Notes: generated from the letters alone by a model not told the origin. A DNA stretch of 64,000 nucleotides from Duganella sp. (GCA_026225475.1 JAMFSU010000078.1:44068-108067), one strand, 5' to 3'; shown: positions 18,527-28,728, numbered from the stretch's first letter. A program made the numbers and translations.

Positions 18527-19171
18527 ATGACCGAAATCCTGCTGATTCGCCACGGTGAAACCGATTGGAATGTCGATAAACGCCTGCAAGGGCACATCGA
18601 CATCGGGCTCAATGCCCAAGGGCGGCAGCAGGCCACCTTGCTGGGTCAGTCTTTGGCGAGCGAGCCGCTGGATGCGATTTTTGCCAGCGACCTGCAGCGC
18701 GCACGCGATACCGCACAAGCCGTGGCACAGCGGCAGGGCCTGACGCTACAGATCGAGCCGGCCTTGCGCGAGCGTTGTTATGGCGGCTTTGAAGGTTTGC
18801 GCCACGACGAGATTGCACAACGCTATCCGCAAGACTATGCCGCCTGGAAGGCGCGGGAATTCGATGCGCGCTATCCTGCGGGCGAACGGATGGCGGAAAC
18901 CCTGCGCGAATTCTCCCTGCGCGCGATCGCTGCCGTGACCGGCTTGGTCAGCCATGGCAACTACCGCAAAATCGCCATCGTCGCGCATGGCGGTGTGCTC
19001 GAATGCATTCATCGCTGGGCCAAACAAATCGATTTTGCGCAGGCGCGCGACTTCGATATCCTCAATGCCAGTGTCAATCGCCTGCATTGGGATGGTGAAC
19101 AACTGCATATTCGGCAATGGGGCGATGTTGCTCATTTGAAAACTGCGGTCCTCGACGAAGTGGATCGCTGA
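18527..19171 (+). CDS. Histidine phosphatase family protein (phosphoglycerate mutase-like)
   Basis: A 214-residue histidine phosphatase. The catalytic phosphohistidine is in ILLIRHGETDWN (RHG motif), the second catalytic histidine in KIAIVAHGGVLECIHRW, with SDLQRARDTAQAVA and ERCYGGFEGL as phosphate-pocket and substrate motifs. It is closest to the GpmB/CobC-type broad phosphatases rather than to the glycolytic cofactor-dependent mutase, which is longer and has a different C-terminal half. The true substrate cannot be inferred from the neighbourhood. Confidence 0.9.
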   Translation: MTEILLIRHGETDWNVDKRLQGHIDIGLNAQGRQQATLLGQSLASEPLDAIFASDLQRARDTAQAVAQRQGLTLQIEPALRERCYGGFEGLRHDEIAQRYPQDYAAWKAREFDARYPAGERMAETLREFSLRAIAAVTGLVSHGNYRKIAIVAHGGVLECIHRWAKQIDFAQARDFDILNASVNRLHWDGEQLHIRQWGDVAHLKTAVLDEVDR

Positions 19172-19279
19172 CCTGCTGCTTATCGGTGGCCTCGCCCAGG
19201 GTCACCTGCGACGACCGTTTGCAAGTCGTTGCTGAACTGACAAGTTCGTCTTTGGTGTGCGCTGCAAGGCCGATTGTTG

Positions 19280-19308
19280 TTGGGGCGGCGCGGCAATCGC
19301 GTTAAAAT
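19280..19308 (+). promoter_or_regulatory. Probable dusB-fis promoter with GC-rich discriminator
   Basis: A TTGGGG hexamer (19280-19285), a 17-bp spacer and TAAAAT (19303-19308) lie 44 bp before dusB. The sequence right after the -10 is AGCGCCC, a GC-rich discriminator of the kind that makes the E. coli dusB-fis and rRNA promoters sensitive to ppGpp. The assignment is by eye. Confidence 0.45.
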
Positions 19309-19352
19309 AGCGCCCTTCCCCCGTCATCAATCGACTGCAAGTCCACTCCACC

Positions 19353-20369
19353 GTGAATATTGGCTCTCATGTCCTGCGCAATAACGTTTTCGTCGCCCCA
19401 ATGGCCGGCGTGACGGACCGGCCATTCCGCCAGTTGTGCAAACAACTCGGTGCGGGTTATGCCGTGTCTGAAATGGCAGCATCGGATCCGCGTCTGTGGC
19501 AGAGCGAAAAAACTTCACGCCGTACTAATCACGATGGCGAGATGGAACCCAAGGCAGTACAGATTGCCGGTGCCGATCCAGCGATGCTGGCTGATTGTGC
19601 TCGTCACAATGTTGACCGTGGTGCGCAGATCATCGATATCAACATGGGTTGTCCGGTCAAAAAGGTCTGCAATAGTTGGTGCGGTTCCGCCTTGCTGCAA
19701 AACGAAACACTGGTGGCCAGTATTCTGGACGCCGTGGTGCGCGCCGTGGATGTGCCGGTCACGTTGAAATTTCGCACCGGCTGGAATCGCGAGAATAAGA
19801 ATGCCTTGCGCATTGCTGCGTTGGCCGAGCAGAGTGGCATTGCCATGCTGACCCTGCACGGCCGCACGCGCGCCGATGGTTACAGTGGTGAGGCTGAATA
19901 CGAGACCATTGCTGCGGTCAAGGCGGCGGTCAATATTCCTGTTGTGGCCAATGGCGATATCACCACGCCCGAGCGCGCCAAATATGTACTCGACGTCACC
20001 GGTGCCGATGCCATCATGATCGGCCGCGCGGCGCAGGGGCGGCCCTGGATATTCCGTGAAATCGATCATTTCCTGCGTACGGGCACCCATTTGCCAGCGC
20101 CGTTGGTGGCCGAGGTGCAGGAATTGATGCTGGAACATTTGCAGGCCCATTACGCGTTTTATGGCGATTATCTGGGCGTGCGCACGGCGCGCAAGCACAT
20201 TGGCTGGTATGTGCGCGATCTGCCCGGCGGCGAGCAATTCCGCCAGCGCATGAACCGGCTGGAAGATTGTCAGTTGCAGCTGGATGCAGTGCAGGATTTT
20301 TTTCAATCGCAGTCGCAATACGGCGAGCGGTTACAATACGGGCTTTCCGATCAGCCGCTGGCAGCCTAG
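19353..20369 (+). CDS. dusB: tRNA-dihydrouridine synthase B
   Basis: DusB is an FMN enzyme that reduces uridine 17 of tRNA to dihydrouridine. The 338-residue product uses a GTG start (MNIGSHVLRNNVFVAPMAGV), and has the FMN-binding PMAGVTDRPFRQLCK, the catalytic cysteine in INMGCPVKKVCNSWCGSAL, TLKFRTGW, MLTLHGRTRADGY and the FMN phosphate site NGDITTPERA / IGRAAQGRPWIF. fis follows 59 bp later, the classical dusB-fis operon. Confidence 0.96.
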   Translation: MNIGSHVLRNNVFVAPMAGVTDRPFRQLCKQLGAGYAVSEMAASDPRLWQSEKTSRRTNHDGEMEPKAVQIAGADPAMLADCARHNVDRGAQIIDINMGCPVKKVCNSWCGSALLQNETLVASILDAVVRAVDVPVTLKFRTGWNRENKNALRIAALAEQSGIAMLTLHGRTRADGYSGEAEYETIAAVKAAVNIPVVANGDITTPERAKYVLDVTGADAIMIGRAAQGRPWIFREIDHFLRTGTHLPAPLVAEVQELMLEHLQAHYAFYGDYLGVRTARKHIGWYVRDLPGGEQFRQRMNRLEDCQLQLDAVQDFFQSQSQYGERLQYGLSDQPLAA

Positions 20370-20428
20370 TTGACAGCCGGTTCACAAAGCGACCGATCCA
20401 CACCTTAAAAGAATAGAAGCAGCACGTA

Positions 20429-20662
20429 ATGAGTAAAGAAAGTATCGAGGATGTCGTCAGAAAGAGCCTTGAAAAATATTTCAAGGACCTGGGCGAGCAA
20501 CTGCCAACGAATGTGTATGACATGGTTGTTTTGACGGTCGAGAAACCGATCTTCGAAGCAGTGATGGCGCGCGCCGACGGCAATCAGTCGCAAGCTGCAG
20601 AAATTCTCGGTATCAATCGCAATACCTTGCGCAAGAAATTGCAGCAGCACGGATTGTTGTAA
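20429..20662 (+). CDS. fis: DNA-binding protein Fis
   Basis: Fis is a nucleoid protein that bends DNA and activates rRNA and other growth-linked promoters. The 77-residue form is shorter than the 98-residue E. coli protein, as is usual in betaproteobacteria: the N-terminal beta-hairpin arm is trimmed. The dimerisation helices ([18 protein letters not shown]) and the helix-turn-helix ([20 protein letters not shown]) at the C-terminus are complete. It is the second gene of the dusB-fis pair, and its expression probably follows growth rate through the dusB promoter. Confidence 0.96.
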   Translation: MSKESIEDVVRKSLEKYFKDLGEQLPTNVYDMVVLTVEKPIFEAVMARADGNQSQAAEILGINRNTLRKKLQQHGLL

Positions 20663-20751
20663 TTATCGTCATTGCCGAGTGGCCGCAGGAGCGGCCAGGA
20701 TTGCGGCAGATTCATCCAGATTCCTTCATCTCTCTTCCGGTTCATTCCATC

Positions 20752-22323
20752 ATGATCAAACAAGCTCTCATCTCTGTTTCCGACAAGACCGGCGTGCTCG
20801 AATTTGCACGCAGCCTGGCCAGCATGGGTGTCAACATCCTGTCCACTGGCGGCACTGCCAAGCTGCTCGCCGACAATGGCGTCAAGGTCACGGAAGTGGC
20901 TGACTACACCGGCTTTCCGGAAATGCTCGATGGTCGCGTCAAGACCTTGCATCCGAAAGTGCATGGCGGCATTCTGGCGCGCCGTGATTTTCCCGAGCAC
21001 GTGGCTGCATTGGAGCAGCACGGCATTCCCGTCATCGATATGGTGGTGGTCAACTTGTACCCGTTCCAGCAAACCATCGCCAAGGAACAATGCTCGCTGG
21101 AAGATGCGATTGAGAACATCGATATTGGCGGTCCCGCCATGTTGCGTTCGTCGGCCAAGAATCACAAGGATGTCGTGGTGATCTGTGATCCGATCGATTA
21201 CAGCAGCGTGTTGGCTGATTTGCAGGACAGCGGCGATCTGGACTATGAAAAGCGTTTTGCACTGGCCAAGAAGGTATTTGCGCACACCGCGCAATATGAC
21301 GGCGCCATCACCAATTACTTCACCTCACTCGGTGCAGACAAGCAGCACACCACACGCAGCGCCTATCCAGAAACCTTGAACCTGCATTTCGAAAAAGTGC
21401 AGGACATGCGCTACGGCGAAAATCCGCACCAATCGGCGGCGTTTTACCGTGACGTCAAGCAGATCGACGGCGCGCTGGCGAACTACACCCAGTTGCAAGG
21501 CAAGGAACTGTCGTTCAACAATATCGCTGATGCCGATGCTGCCTGGGAATGCGTCAAGACCTTCGATGCCGCGACCACGTTTGCCTGCGTCATCATCAAG
21601 CATGCCAATCCGTGCGGCGTGGCAGTGGGTGCCAATGCACTGGAAGCCTACAGCAAGGCATTGCAAACCGACCCAACCTCGGCGTTTGGCGGCATTATCG
21701 CGTTCAATCGCGAGCTCGACGGCGCAGCCGCCGAAGCGGTAGCCAAGCAATTCGTCGAAGTGTTGATCGCGCCAGCGTTCAGTGCCGAAGCGAAGAAAAT
21801 TTTCGCCGCCAAGCAAAACGTCCGCCTGCTGGAAATTCCGCTCGGTGGCGGTCTCAATGCCTACGACTTCAAGCGTGTCGGCGGTGGTTTGCTGGTGCAG
21901 TCACCGGATGCCAAGAATGTGCTGATCGAAGAAGTCAAAGTGGTCAGCAAAAAGCAACCGACACCACAACAATTGCAAGACCTGATGTTTGCCTGGCGTG
22001 TGGCCAAGTTCGTCAAGTCCAATGCCATCGTGTTCTGCGGCAATGGCATGACGCTTGGTGTTGGCGCTGGTCAGATGAGCCGTATCGACTCGGCCCGTAT
22101 CGCCTCGATCAAGGCCCAGAACGCCGGGTTGACGCTGGCAGGTTCGGCCGTGGCGTCGGACGCGTTCTTCCCGTTCCGCGACGGTCTCGACGTGGTGGTC
22201 GATGCTGGCGCGACCAGCGTGATTCATCCGGGTGGTTCGATGCGCGACCAGGAAGTCATCGATGCAGCTAACGAGCGTGATGTGGTCATGCTGTTGACCG
22301 GCACCCGTCACTTCCGCCATTAA
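20752..22323 (+). CDS. purH: Bifunctional AICAR transformylase / IMP cyclohydrolase
   Basis: PurH carries out the last two steps of IMP synthesis. The 523-residue product begins [19 protein letters not shown]. The N-terminal IMP cyclohydrolase (MGS-like) domain covers about residues 1-195 ([31 protein letters not shown]), and the AICAR transformylase domain the rest, with [13 protein letters not shown] [15 protein letters not shown], the catalytic Lys-His pair in [15 protein letters not shown] and [17 protein letters not shown] at 20701 in frame is rejected as start because the ATG at 20752 gives the family N-terminus. Confidence 0.97.
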   Translation: MIKQALISVSDKTGVLEFARSLASMGVNILSTGGTAKLLADNGVKVTEVADYTGFPEMLDGRVKTLHPKVHGGILARRDFPEHVAALEQHGIPVIDMVVVNLYPFQQTIAKEQCSLEDAIENIDIGGPAMLRSSAKNHKDVVVICDPIDYSSVLADLQDSGDLDYEKRFALAKKVFAHTAQYDGAITNYFTSLGADKQHTTRSAYPETLNLHFEKVQDMRYGENPHQSAAFYRDVKQIDGALANYTQLQGKELSFNNIADADAAWECVKTFDAATTFACVIIKHANPCGVAVGANALEAYSKALQTDPTSAFGGIIAFNRELDGAAAEAVAKQFVEVLIAPAFSAEAKKIFAAKQNVRLLEIPLGGGLNAYDFKRVGGGLLVQSPDAKNVLIEEVKVVSKKQPTPQQLQDLMFAWRVAKFVKSNAIVFCGNGMTLGVGAGQMSRIDSARIASIKAQNAGLTLAGSAVASDAFFPFRDGLDVVVDAGATSVIHPGGSMRDQEVIDAANERDVVMLLTGTRHFRH

Positions 22324-22329
22324 TGGCCG

Positions 22330-22359
22330 GCTCCCTAGCCTGTTGCAAGGATAGGGAGC
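22330..22359 (+). terminator. Hairpin after purH (weak terminator candidate)
   Basis: GCTCCCTA (22330-22337) pairs perfectly with TAGGGAGC (22352-22359) 7 bp after the purH stop. There is no T-tract behind it, so it is an RNA 3'-end stabiliser or a weak terminator at best. Confidence 0.35.
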
Positions 22360-22410
22360 GGGTCGGTAATCTGGTGCCGTGAATTTGCCACAATCGGATA
22401 GACTGACGCC

Positions 22411-22953
22411 ATGAAAATTCTCGGTATCGATCCTGGATTGCGCACCACCGGGTTTGGTGTGATCCTCCAACACGGCAGCAAGCTCAGTTACATCGCCTCC
22501 GGCACCATCAAGACGCCGGATGGCGATTTGCCGCAACGCCTCAAGGTCATCCTGACCAGCGTCGCAGAAGTCATCCAGACCTATCAACCCGATTGTGCCG
22601 CCATCGAAAAGGTCTTCGTCAACGTCAATCCTCAATCCACCTTGTTGCTCGGCCAGGCCCGTGGCGCGGCGATTTGTGCCTTGGTCAGTGCTGATCTGGC
22701 GGTGGCCGAATATACTGCCTTGCAGGTCAAGCAATCAGTGGCCGGTCATGGCAAGGCGCAAAAGCAGCAAGTGCAGGACATGGTGCAACGCTTGCTGGCG
22801 CTGCCCGGCTTGCCTGGCACCGATGCTGCCGATGCACTCGGTGTGGCGATCTGCCATGCGCACAGCGGTGCAATCTTGAGTACGCTGGGCGCACTGGCGC
22901 CGAGCTTGGCCAAAAAAGGCCTGCGCATGCGCGGCGGTCGTCTGGTCGGTTAG
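22411..22953 (+). CDS. ruvC: Crossover junction endodeoxyribonuclease RuvC
   Basis: RuvC resolves Holliday junctions. The 180-residue product has the RNase H-like fold start [18 protein letters not shown] with catalytic Asp7, the second acidic site in [13 protein letters not shown], the conserved [14 protein letters not shown] helix, and the last pair of acidic residues in [16 protein letters not shown]. Its partner genes ruvA and ruvB are 3.1 kb further on, separated by two minus-strand genes, whereas ruvC-ruvA-ruvB normally sit together in this group. Its stop overlaps the stop end of the DUF808 gene by 4 bases on the opposite strand. Confidence 0.97.
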   Translation: MKILGIDPGLRTTGFGVILQHGSKLSYIASGTIKTPDGDLPQRLKVILTSVAEVIQTYQPDCAAIEKVFVNVNPQSTLLLGQARGAAICALVSADLAVAEYTALQVKQSVAGHGKAQKQQVQDMVQRLLALPGLPGTDAADALGVAICHAHSGAILSTLGALAPSLAKKGLRMRGGRLVG

Positions 22954-23861
22954 TTCTTTTTGAATACGGCCAGTAGACGCTGCACGGCCGTAACCGCCAG
23001 CAACACCACGCCACCGGCAACCACCCCAAATACGGCATTGAGTAACGCTGGCGCGAGCGCTTCGAGCAGGCCGCCAATCACCGGCAAGTCGGCTAGTGCC
23101 GCACTCGCCGTGGTGATGCCATGATGGAGCGCGTCGACACCGTGCGTCAAAATGCCGCCGCCGACCATGAACATGGCAATCGTGCCGATCACGGTCAGGC
23201 TGCGCATCATGTAAGGTGCCGCGCGCAGGATCAAGCGTCCCAGTCCTTGCTTGAAGGCCGCAAAGCTGCCGCCGCTGCGCAGCAGATATAAGCCGCCATC
23301 GTCGAGTTTGACGATCGCCGCGACGACGCCATAGACACCCGCCGTCATGATCAGCGCAATGCCAATGAGCACGATGATTTGCTGTTGCAGCGGCGCGCCG
23401 GCAACGGTGCCGAGTGAAATCGCGATAATTTCTGCCGACAGGATGAAGTCGGTACGGATCGCCCCTTTGATCTTGTCTGCTTCGCTGGCGGGCTTGCTGG
23501 TCTCCTCATGCGCGGCTTCGGCATGCGGCAGGAATTTGTGTGCCAGTTTCTCGAAACCCTCAAAGCACAGAAAGGCACCGCCGACCATTAATAATGGCGT
23601 CACCGCCCATGGCGCCAGTGCACTGATCAGCAATGCTGCCGGCACTAGAATTGCCTTGTTCTTGAGCGAGCCTTTGGCGACGGCCCACACGACCGGCAAT
23701 TCGCGTTCGGCATTGACGCCTGACACCTGCTGGGCGTTGAGCGCGAGGTCGTCCCCGAGCACGCCGGCGGTTTTTTTTGCGGCCACTTTGGCCATGACGG
23801 AGACGTCATCGAGCATGCTGGCAATATCGTCAATCAATGCAAAAAAACTGCTTCCAGCCAT
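22950..23861 (-). CDS. DUF808 (YedI-type) integral membrane protein
   Basis: A 303-residue inner-membrane protein of the DUF808/YedI family; no function is established. The family N-terminus is clear: [39 protein letters not shown], where [10 protein letters not shown] and [12 protein letters not shown] are hallmarks. About five to six hydrophobic segments follow (for example around residues 70-90, 145-185, 230-255 and 275-298). The ATG at 23861 is chosen over one 26 codons upstream because the extra residues are not family-like. Convergent with ruvC with a 4-bp overlap of the ends, and in the same orientation as the NEL gene. Confidence 0.88.
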   Translation of the reverse strand: MAGSSFFALIDDIASMLDDVSVMAKVAAKKTAGVLGDDLALNAQQVSGVNAERELPVVWAVAKGSLKNKAILVPAALLISALAPWAVTPLLMVGGAFLCFEGFEKLAHKFLPHAEAAHEETSKPASEADKIKGAIRTDFILSAEIIAISLGTVAGAPLQQQIIVLIGIALIMTAGVYGVVAAIVKLDDGGLYLLRSGGSFAAFKQGLGRLILRAAPYMMRSLTVIGTIAMFMVGGGILTHGVDALHHGITTASAALADLPVIGGLLEALAPALLNAVFGVVAGGVVLLAVTAVQRLLAVFKKN

Positions 23862-23974
23862 AATAAGTAGTGTCAGATAGAGGTTAAGGGAAATCAATGC
23901 AGCGGTCAGACAATAGCCTATTTGTAGGGACTCAGGCAAATGCGCCGGGCACTACACATTGTCGATAGTGGACA

Positions 23975-25819
23975 CTATGCCGGCCAGGATGGAGCGAGCA
24001 GCGTTTGCAATTGCCGCGCTGCGAGGAAGTCGTTGGATGACTGGCGTTTGATATCGAGCGTGATTTTCTCGAATACGCTGTGGCCGCCGATGCGCTGTGC
24101 ATCGGCATCGTCACTGAGTTGCGCGGCGCTGAGATGGTGCGCCAGACGTGTATCAAAGGTATCCAACGCGTCGTACAGTAATTGCTGCATCGATTGATGG
24201 CGCTCTGGGTCGAGCCGTGCGAGTGCGCTGCTCCATGGTGCCCAGTTGCATAACCAATCGGTGAAATCGGTATTTTCACTGCGTTTGACCGTCGCTTCAG
24301 CCTCGTCGAGATGTGTTTGCGTGATGTGAGTGGCCGTGAAAAATGCCATCCGTTGTGGTGCCCAGCGCAATTGTAGCGGTCTGCGTAGCTTGATCAGAAA
24401 GGCAAGGTACACATCTACTTCATCCGTATTCAACTCGGTTTTTATGTGGTGTCGCGCAATGCGCTCGATCGCTTCCTGTCGAAACATCTCGCGCGCGCAG
24501 GCGATCAGATCGGGCAGCGTTTGATCGTAGTGACCTCGTTCAACGTCAAATACCACACGCGCATTCTGCATATGAATCAAGGCTAACGTCGCGCGGTCTT
24601 CGCAGTCTGTACTCGCTTCAAACGCTACATTGAATGTCTGCTCGCGCAAAGCCTCGGCTTGCGGCTTGAGCAATTCGTCGAGCCACTGGCAGAGCTGTTC
24701 CTTGAAATCTACCGACATTGCATTGATGGAGCCGGACAGGCGACTCAGGAAGTAGAGGAATTCCTGGCCTGCTGCCGTAGTGACATGCGGGTGCCAGGCG
24801 CGAATCGCATCGGCTTGTTGTGCTGGCGGGTACCATGTTGCCATGATGTCTTCCAATGAGGGCGGCGGCTTCGTGCTCAATTCATACAGTGGCATCGCCG
24901 TCAGTGGCACGGGTGGATCGCTCCAGGAAGTCACATCGTAGTCATTAGCAGAGTCAGTATCCGATTGCTCAACTGCGCCGGTGGTCATCTGTTCGTTAAA
25001 ACGATTCAGAATGGCCATGGTATCGGGGGAGCCGTTCAGTAGAGGAACATTGTTTGGGAAATCAAGGTACAAATGCGGACCGTCATAGCTGGCATCGGTC
25101 ATCAACTGGTTCAATTGTTCGAATACCGGTGCCTGAAATGGATTGCGCATGACATTGATAAAGCATTCTTTGTGCAGTCCGGTCAATATTTCAGGAGCAG
25201 TGGTCAGTGCATTATTGATCGCTAAAAACATCTCCAGATTCGGTGGTAGTCGTTCTGGCAGCATCGTCAGGCCGCAGAAAGAGACATTGATGATTTTCAA
25301 CGAATCGGGCAAGGTGTTTGGCAATGCGGTGAGTTTTGGATTTTCGTACACTACCAGTTCGGATAATGCAGGTGGCCAGCTTTCCGGTAGCGCCTGAAGG
25401 TCGCAATTGTTGATATGCAAAGCTCGCAAGGTGGAAGGAAGCCTTTCGGGGAGAGCACTCAGACGTGGGTTGGTGCACGCGAACAGGGTAAGCAATCCCT
25501 CGTGCAGTGCGCACGATGGGATCTGATCAAGATCGTTGGCGGACACATTGAGCGCTGTAACGCAGCGCGGAATGTCTGGGGGCAGCGTTGTCAAGCCTAA
25601 TCTGCTCAGATTGAGTTCTGCTGCTTGTCGTTGCTGGCAATCCTTGAGCCTGGTGACTGCCAAATCGCGACGTTCACCGCTGCCATGGTTGGCCTCGCGT
25701 GACCAGATATCCCAACTGGTATGGTAGAGATCGTCAGTGGCGTGGGGTGCAGGAGCGGCAGAGGTATCGTTGGTGAGCACCATCGCGCGTGATTGCGTGG
25801 GGATGTGAAGGGGGAACAT
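23975..25819 (-). CDS. Leucine-rich-repeat NEL-type E3 ubiquitin ligase (candidate type III effector)
   Basis: A 614-residue protein with the layout of IpaH/SspH/NopM effectors, which ubiquitinate host proteins. Residues 1-65 are a polar N-terminal region without a Sec signal. About residues 66-230 hold short leucine-rich repeats of the LPxxLPxxL type (LPERLPSTLRALHINNCDL, LPNTLPDSLKIINVSFCGL, MLPERLPPNLEMFLAINN). The C-terminal NEL domain (about 320-614) contains the catalytic cysteine in STDCEDRATL (Cys406, CEDR at 406-409), as in IpaH enzymes, followed by the conserved ARVVFDVERGHYD and LIKLRRPLQLRW regions. No secretion genes are in the window. It lies between ruvC and ruvA with DUF808, and its upstream region is AT-rich, consistent with acquired DNA. 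Confidence 0.9.
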   Translation of the reverse strand: MFPLHIPTQSRAMVLTNDTSAAPAPHATDDLYHTSWDIWSREANHGSGERRDLAVTRLKDCQQRQAAELNLSRLGLTTLPPDIPRCVTALNVSANDLDQIPSCALHEGLLTLFACTNPRLSALPERLPSTLRALHINNCDLQALPESWPPALSELVVYENPKLTALPNTLPDSLKIINVSFCGLTMLPERLPPNLEMFLAINNALTTAPEILTGLHKECFINVMRNPFQAPVFEQLNQLMTDASYDGPHLYLDFPNNVPLLNGSPDTMAILNRFNEQMTTGAVEQSDTDSANDYDVTSWSDPPVPLTAMPLYELSTKPPPSLEDIMATWYPPAQQADAIRAWHPHVTTAAGQEFLYFLSRLSGSINAMSVDFKEQLCQWLDELLKPQAEALREQTFNVAFEASTDCEDRATLALIHMQNARVVFDVERGHYDQTLPDLIACAREMFRQEAIERIARHHIKTELNTDEVDVYLAFLIKLRRPLQLRWAPQRMAFFTATHITQTHLDEAEATVKRSENTDFTDWLCNWAPWSSALARLDPERHQSMQQLLYDALDTFDTRLAHHLSAAQLSDDADAQRIGGHSVFEKITLDIKRQSSNDFLAARQLQTLLAPSWPA

Positions 25820-26058
25820 TGCAGCCTTTTTGTGGGCGAATGGCGACTAGTTTCTAGTTGTTTTTGCTTTTTGACTTTAAAATTTTGCGCATATATTTAG
25901 AGAATAATTAATATTTATTGTTCGAATTTTGTTTGCTATTTGATCCGGGGCGATCGATGTAGCGAGGCCGGGCGGTGCGTCGCGCGCTACGCTGCGCAAT
26001 GCCCATCGCACAGGCCAGTGCTGTATCATTGCGCAATTAACTTACTGCCTAGCCCACC

Positions 26059-26637
26059 ATGATCGGTCGCCTCTCCGGCATCCTGCTTGAAAAAAATCCA
26101 CCGCAATTGCTGGTTGACTGTAACGGTGTCGGTTACGAAGTCGCGGTGCCGATGAGCACCTTCTACAATCTGCCCGGTCTGGGCGACAAGGTCGTGCTGC
26201 TGACCCATCTGGCCATCCGCGAAGATGCGCATGTGCTGTTTGGTTTCGGCAGCGCCGAGGAACGCAACTGTTTCAAGGAATTGATCAAGATTTCCGGCGT
26301 CGGTGCACGTACTGCGCTGTCGATTTTGTCGGGCATGTCGGTCGCAGATCTGGCGCAGGCTGTGACCTTGCAAGAAGCCGGGCGTCTGACCAAGGTGCCC
26401 GGTATCGGCAAGAAAACTGCCGAGCGTCTGTTGCTGGAGTTGAAGGGCAAGCTCGGTGCCGATCTTGGCGCCAAGGGTGGCGTCGTGCATCACGACACCA
26501 CTTCCGACATTCTCAATGCTTTGCTGGCGCTTGGTTATTCCGACAAGGAGGCCACACTGGCGCTGAAGCAGGTACCGACGGATGCCACCGTGTCGGAAGG
26601 CATCAAGCATGCCCTCAAGGCCTTGTCCAAGGCATAG
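26059..26637 (+). CDS. ruvA: Holliday junction branch migration complex subunit RuvA
   Basis: RuvA binds four-way junctions as a tetramer and loads RuvB. The 192-residue product starts [28 protein letters not shown] (OB-fold domain I), has the acidic pin region and the helix-hairpin-helix motifs in domain II ([19 protein letters not shown] and [23 protein letters not shown]), and a C-terminal UBA-like domain III ([22 protein letters not shown]) that contacts RuvB. ruvB begins 8 bp later. Confidence 0.97.
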   Translation: MIGRLSGILLEKNPPQLLVDCNGVGYEVAVPMSTFYNLPGLGDKVVLLTHLAIREDAHVLFGFGSAEERNCFKELIKISGVGARTALSILSGMSVADLAQAVTLQEAGRLTKVPGIGKKTAERLLLELKGKLGADLGAKGGVVHHDTTSDILNALLALGYSDKEATLALKQVPTDATVSEGIKHALKALSKA

Positions 26638-26645
26638 GCTAGACC

Positions 26646-27701
26646 ATGAGTATCCAGACCGACGATTTTTCCGAACAACGCATCATTGCCGCTACCCCGG
26701 CGTCGTCCAATGAGGAAGCGATTGAGCGCGCTTTACGGCCCAAGCACCTGGACGAATACGTCGGCCAGGAAAAAATACGCGATCAACTCAGCATCTTCAT
26801 CGCGGCAGCACGGCAACGGCACGAAGCGCTCGACCATACGCTCCTGTTTGGGCCGCCTGGTCTGGGCAAGACCACCATGGCGCACATCATTGCGCGCGAA
26901 ATGGGCGTCAATCTGCGTCAGACTTCCGGTCCGGTGCTCGAACGCGCGGGTGATCTGGCGGCCTTGTTGACCAATCTGGAAGCCAATGATGTGCTCTTCA
27001 TCGATGAAATTCACCGGCTGTCGCCGGTCGTCGAAGAAATCCTCTACCCGGCGCTGGAAGATTATCAGATCGATATCATGATCGGCGAAGGTCCGGCGGC
27101 GCGTTCGGTGCGGCTTGATCTGCAACCGTTCACGCTGGTCGGTGCCACCACGCGCGCCGGCATGCTGACCAATCCACTGCGCGACCGCTTTGGTATTGTG
27201 GCGCGGCTGGAATTCTATACGCCGCCTGAACTGGCGCGCATTGTCACGCGTAGTGCCGGTTTGCTCAACGCGCCCATCGTTGCCGAAGGCGCCCTGGAAA
27301 TCGCCAAGCGCAGCCGCGGAACGCCGCGCATTGCCAATCGCCTGTTGCGCCGGGTGCGCGACTATGCCGAAGTCAAAAGTAATGGCGAAATCACACGTGA
27401 GACCGCCGATGCAGCACTGGTCATGCTCGATGTCGATCCGGTCGGTTTCGACGTGATGGACCGCAAGCTGCTCGAAGCGGTGTTGTTCAAATTCAATGGC
27501 GGACCGGTCGGACTCGACAATCTGGCCGCCGCCATCGGCGAAGAGCGTGACACCATCGAAGACGTGCTGGAACCCTATCTGATTCAGCAAGGCTATCTGC
27601 AACGTACGCCGCGTGGTCGCGTGGCAACACCGGCGGCTTATACGCATTTTGGCGTGAGTGCACCCCGCACTGGCCCCAATGGCGAACTGTGGGGAGTCTG
27701 A
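26646..27701 (+). CDS. ruvB: Holliday junction branch migration helicase RuvB
   Basis: RuvB is the AAA+ motor for branch migration. The 351-residue product has Walker [19 protein letters not shown], Walker [25 protein letters not shown], sensor 1 and arginine finger in [20 protein letters not shown], and the C-terminal winged-helix domain ([47 protein letters not shown]). Length and motifs are normal. Together with ruvA and the displaced ruvC the resolvasome is complete in this window. Confidence 0.97.
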   Translation: MSIQTDDFSEQRIIAATPASSNEEAIERALRPKHLDEYVGQEKIRDQLSIFIAAARQRHEALDHTLLFGPPGLGKTTMAHIIAREMGVNLRQTSGPVLERAGDLAALLTNLEANDVLFIDEIHRLSPVVEEILYPALEDYQIDIMIGEGPAARSVRLDLQPFTLVGATTRAGMLTNPLRDRFGIVARLEFYTPPELARIVTRSAGLLNAPIVAEGALEIAKRSRGTPRIANRLLRRVRDYAEVKSNGEITRETADAALVMLDVDPVGFDVMDRKLLEAVLFKFNGGPVGLDNLAAAIGEERDTIEDVLEPYLIQQGYLQRTPRGRVATPAAYTHFGVSAPRTGPNGELWGV

Positions 27702-27731
27702 GCGCGCTTCGCCAGGCCATGCATGCGTCGC

Positions 27732-27760
27732 AAGCCTCAATAAATTATTGAGGCTTTGCT
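27732..27760 (+). terminator. Probable terminator after ruvB
   Basis: AAGCCTCAATAA and TTATTGAGGCTT form a 12-bp dyad (27732-27756) 30 bp after the ruvB stop, followed by TTGCT. The AT-rich apex would shrink to a loop, leaving a stem of about 8-9 bp. The T-run is short, so it may be a weak terminator; the region beyond is very AT-rich. Confidence 0.55.
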
Positions 27761-27866
27761 AATAAAATTTAATGATGAATGTGTAATCTTTTGATTTTCA
27801 CTTGTGCAAAAATTAATCGTCATCGACAATAGATAGCTATTCACTATCTTTCTGTGCGAGCCTCTC

Positions 27867-28709
27867 ATGCTTATGTCGAGCCAAGCCAGTCGGTACGCGC
27901 ATCAACTGCTCGATGCACGCGCAAACACTCGTCTCCTGCCTCTTTTCTCTGCCTCCGAACCACTTTCCGTCGATGACGCCTACGATATTGCGCATCGCGT
28001 GTTGGACATTCGCGTAGCGCAAGGCGAGCTGCCGGCCGGGCGCAAGATAGGTTTCACTGTGCACAAGACCTGGGGCCAATATGGTGTGGTCGATGACTTG
28101 CACATTCCGATGTGGGCACACATTTTCGACAGCACGATCCGTTTTGCCGATGACAATCACGGCACGCAATGCCTCACTGGCGCGCTGCAACCGCGCATCG
28201 AACCGGAGATTGTCTTCAAGCTGGGACAGGCGCCATCGCCCGACGCCAGCCTTGAAGAATTGGCCGACTGTATCGAATGGATGGCGCATGGCTTTGAGAT
28301 TGCCGTCTGTCCGTACCCAAACTGGGAATTCACCGTCGCCGACGCGATTGCCGGGTTCGGCCTGCATGGCACCCTGATCATCGGCGAGCCGCACGTCTTG
28401 TCGTCGGCCACGCGCCATAATCTGGCGCAAATCCTGGCCGCATCCAGTGTCTCGTTGTCCTCCAGCACCGATAGCGACGGCACCTTGCGTGCAGCCGGTT
28501 TCTTCAATGATGAGGCCGATAGTCCCTTGCATGCCTTGTGGCAATTGAATCAACTGCTCAAGGGGCAGCCCGAGTTTGCCCCCTTGAAAGCCGGTGAAAT
28601 CATCACCACCGGCACCTGGACCAATGCCTACCCGATCGAAGCCGGACAAACCTGGATTACCGCCTTCTCCGGCGTGGCCCTGCCAGGACTGACGGTTTCC
28701 TTTGTCTGA
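27867..28709 (+). CDS. Fumarylacetoacetase/MhpD-family hydratase or decarboxylase
   Basis: A 280-residue member of the family that includes 2-oxopent-4-enoate hydratase (MhpD) and 4-oxalocrotonate decarboxylase. Visible family traits are [17 protein letters not shown] near residues 52-68, the metal-site pair in [10 protein letters not shown] (E-x-E pattern), [24 protein letters not shown] and the closing [21 protein letters not shown]. The exact substrate cannot be read from sequence, and no other aromatic-degradation gene is adjacent. It overlaps the next gene's possible upstream start at 28702 and is 8 bp plus a short gap from its preferred start. Confidence 0.82.
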   Translation: MLMSSQASRYAHQLLDARANTRLLPLFSASEPLSVDDAYDIAHRVLDIRVAQGELPAGRKIGFTVHKTWGQYGVVDDLHIPMWAHIFDSTIRFADDNHGTQCLTGALQPRIEPEIVFKLGQAPSPDASLEELADCIEWMAHGFEIAVCPYPNWEFTVADAIAGFGLHGTLIIGEPHVLSSATRHNLAQILAASSVSLSSSTDSDGTLRAAGFFNDEADSPLHALWQLNQLLKGQPEFAPLKAGEIITTGTWTNAYPIEAGQTWITAFSGVALPGLTVSFV

Positions 28710-28728
28710 GGCCGCATCCGGCCGCAGC

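Noticed and set aside
26010..26040. Possible LexA box upstream of ruvA (CTGTATCATTGC)
   Set aside because: The second half-site CAG is missing at the required distance; only the uvrD box satisfies CTG-N10-CAG.
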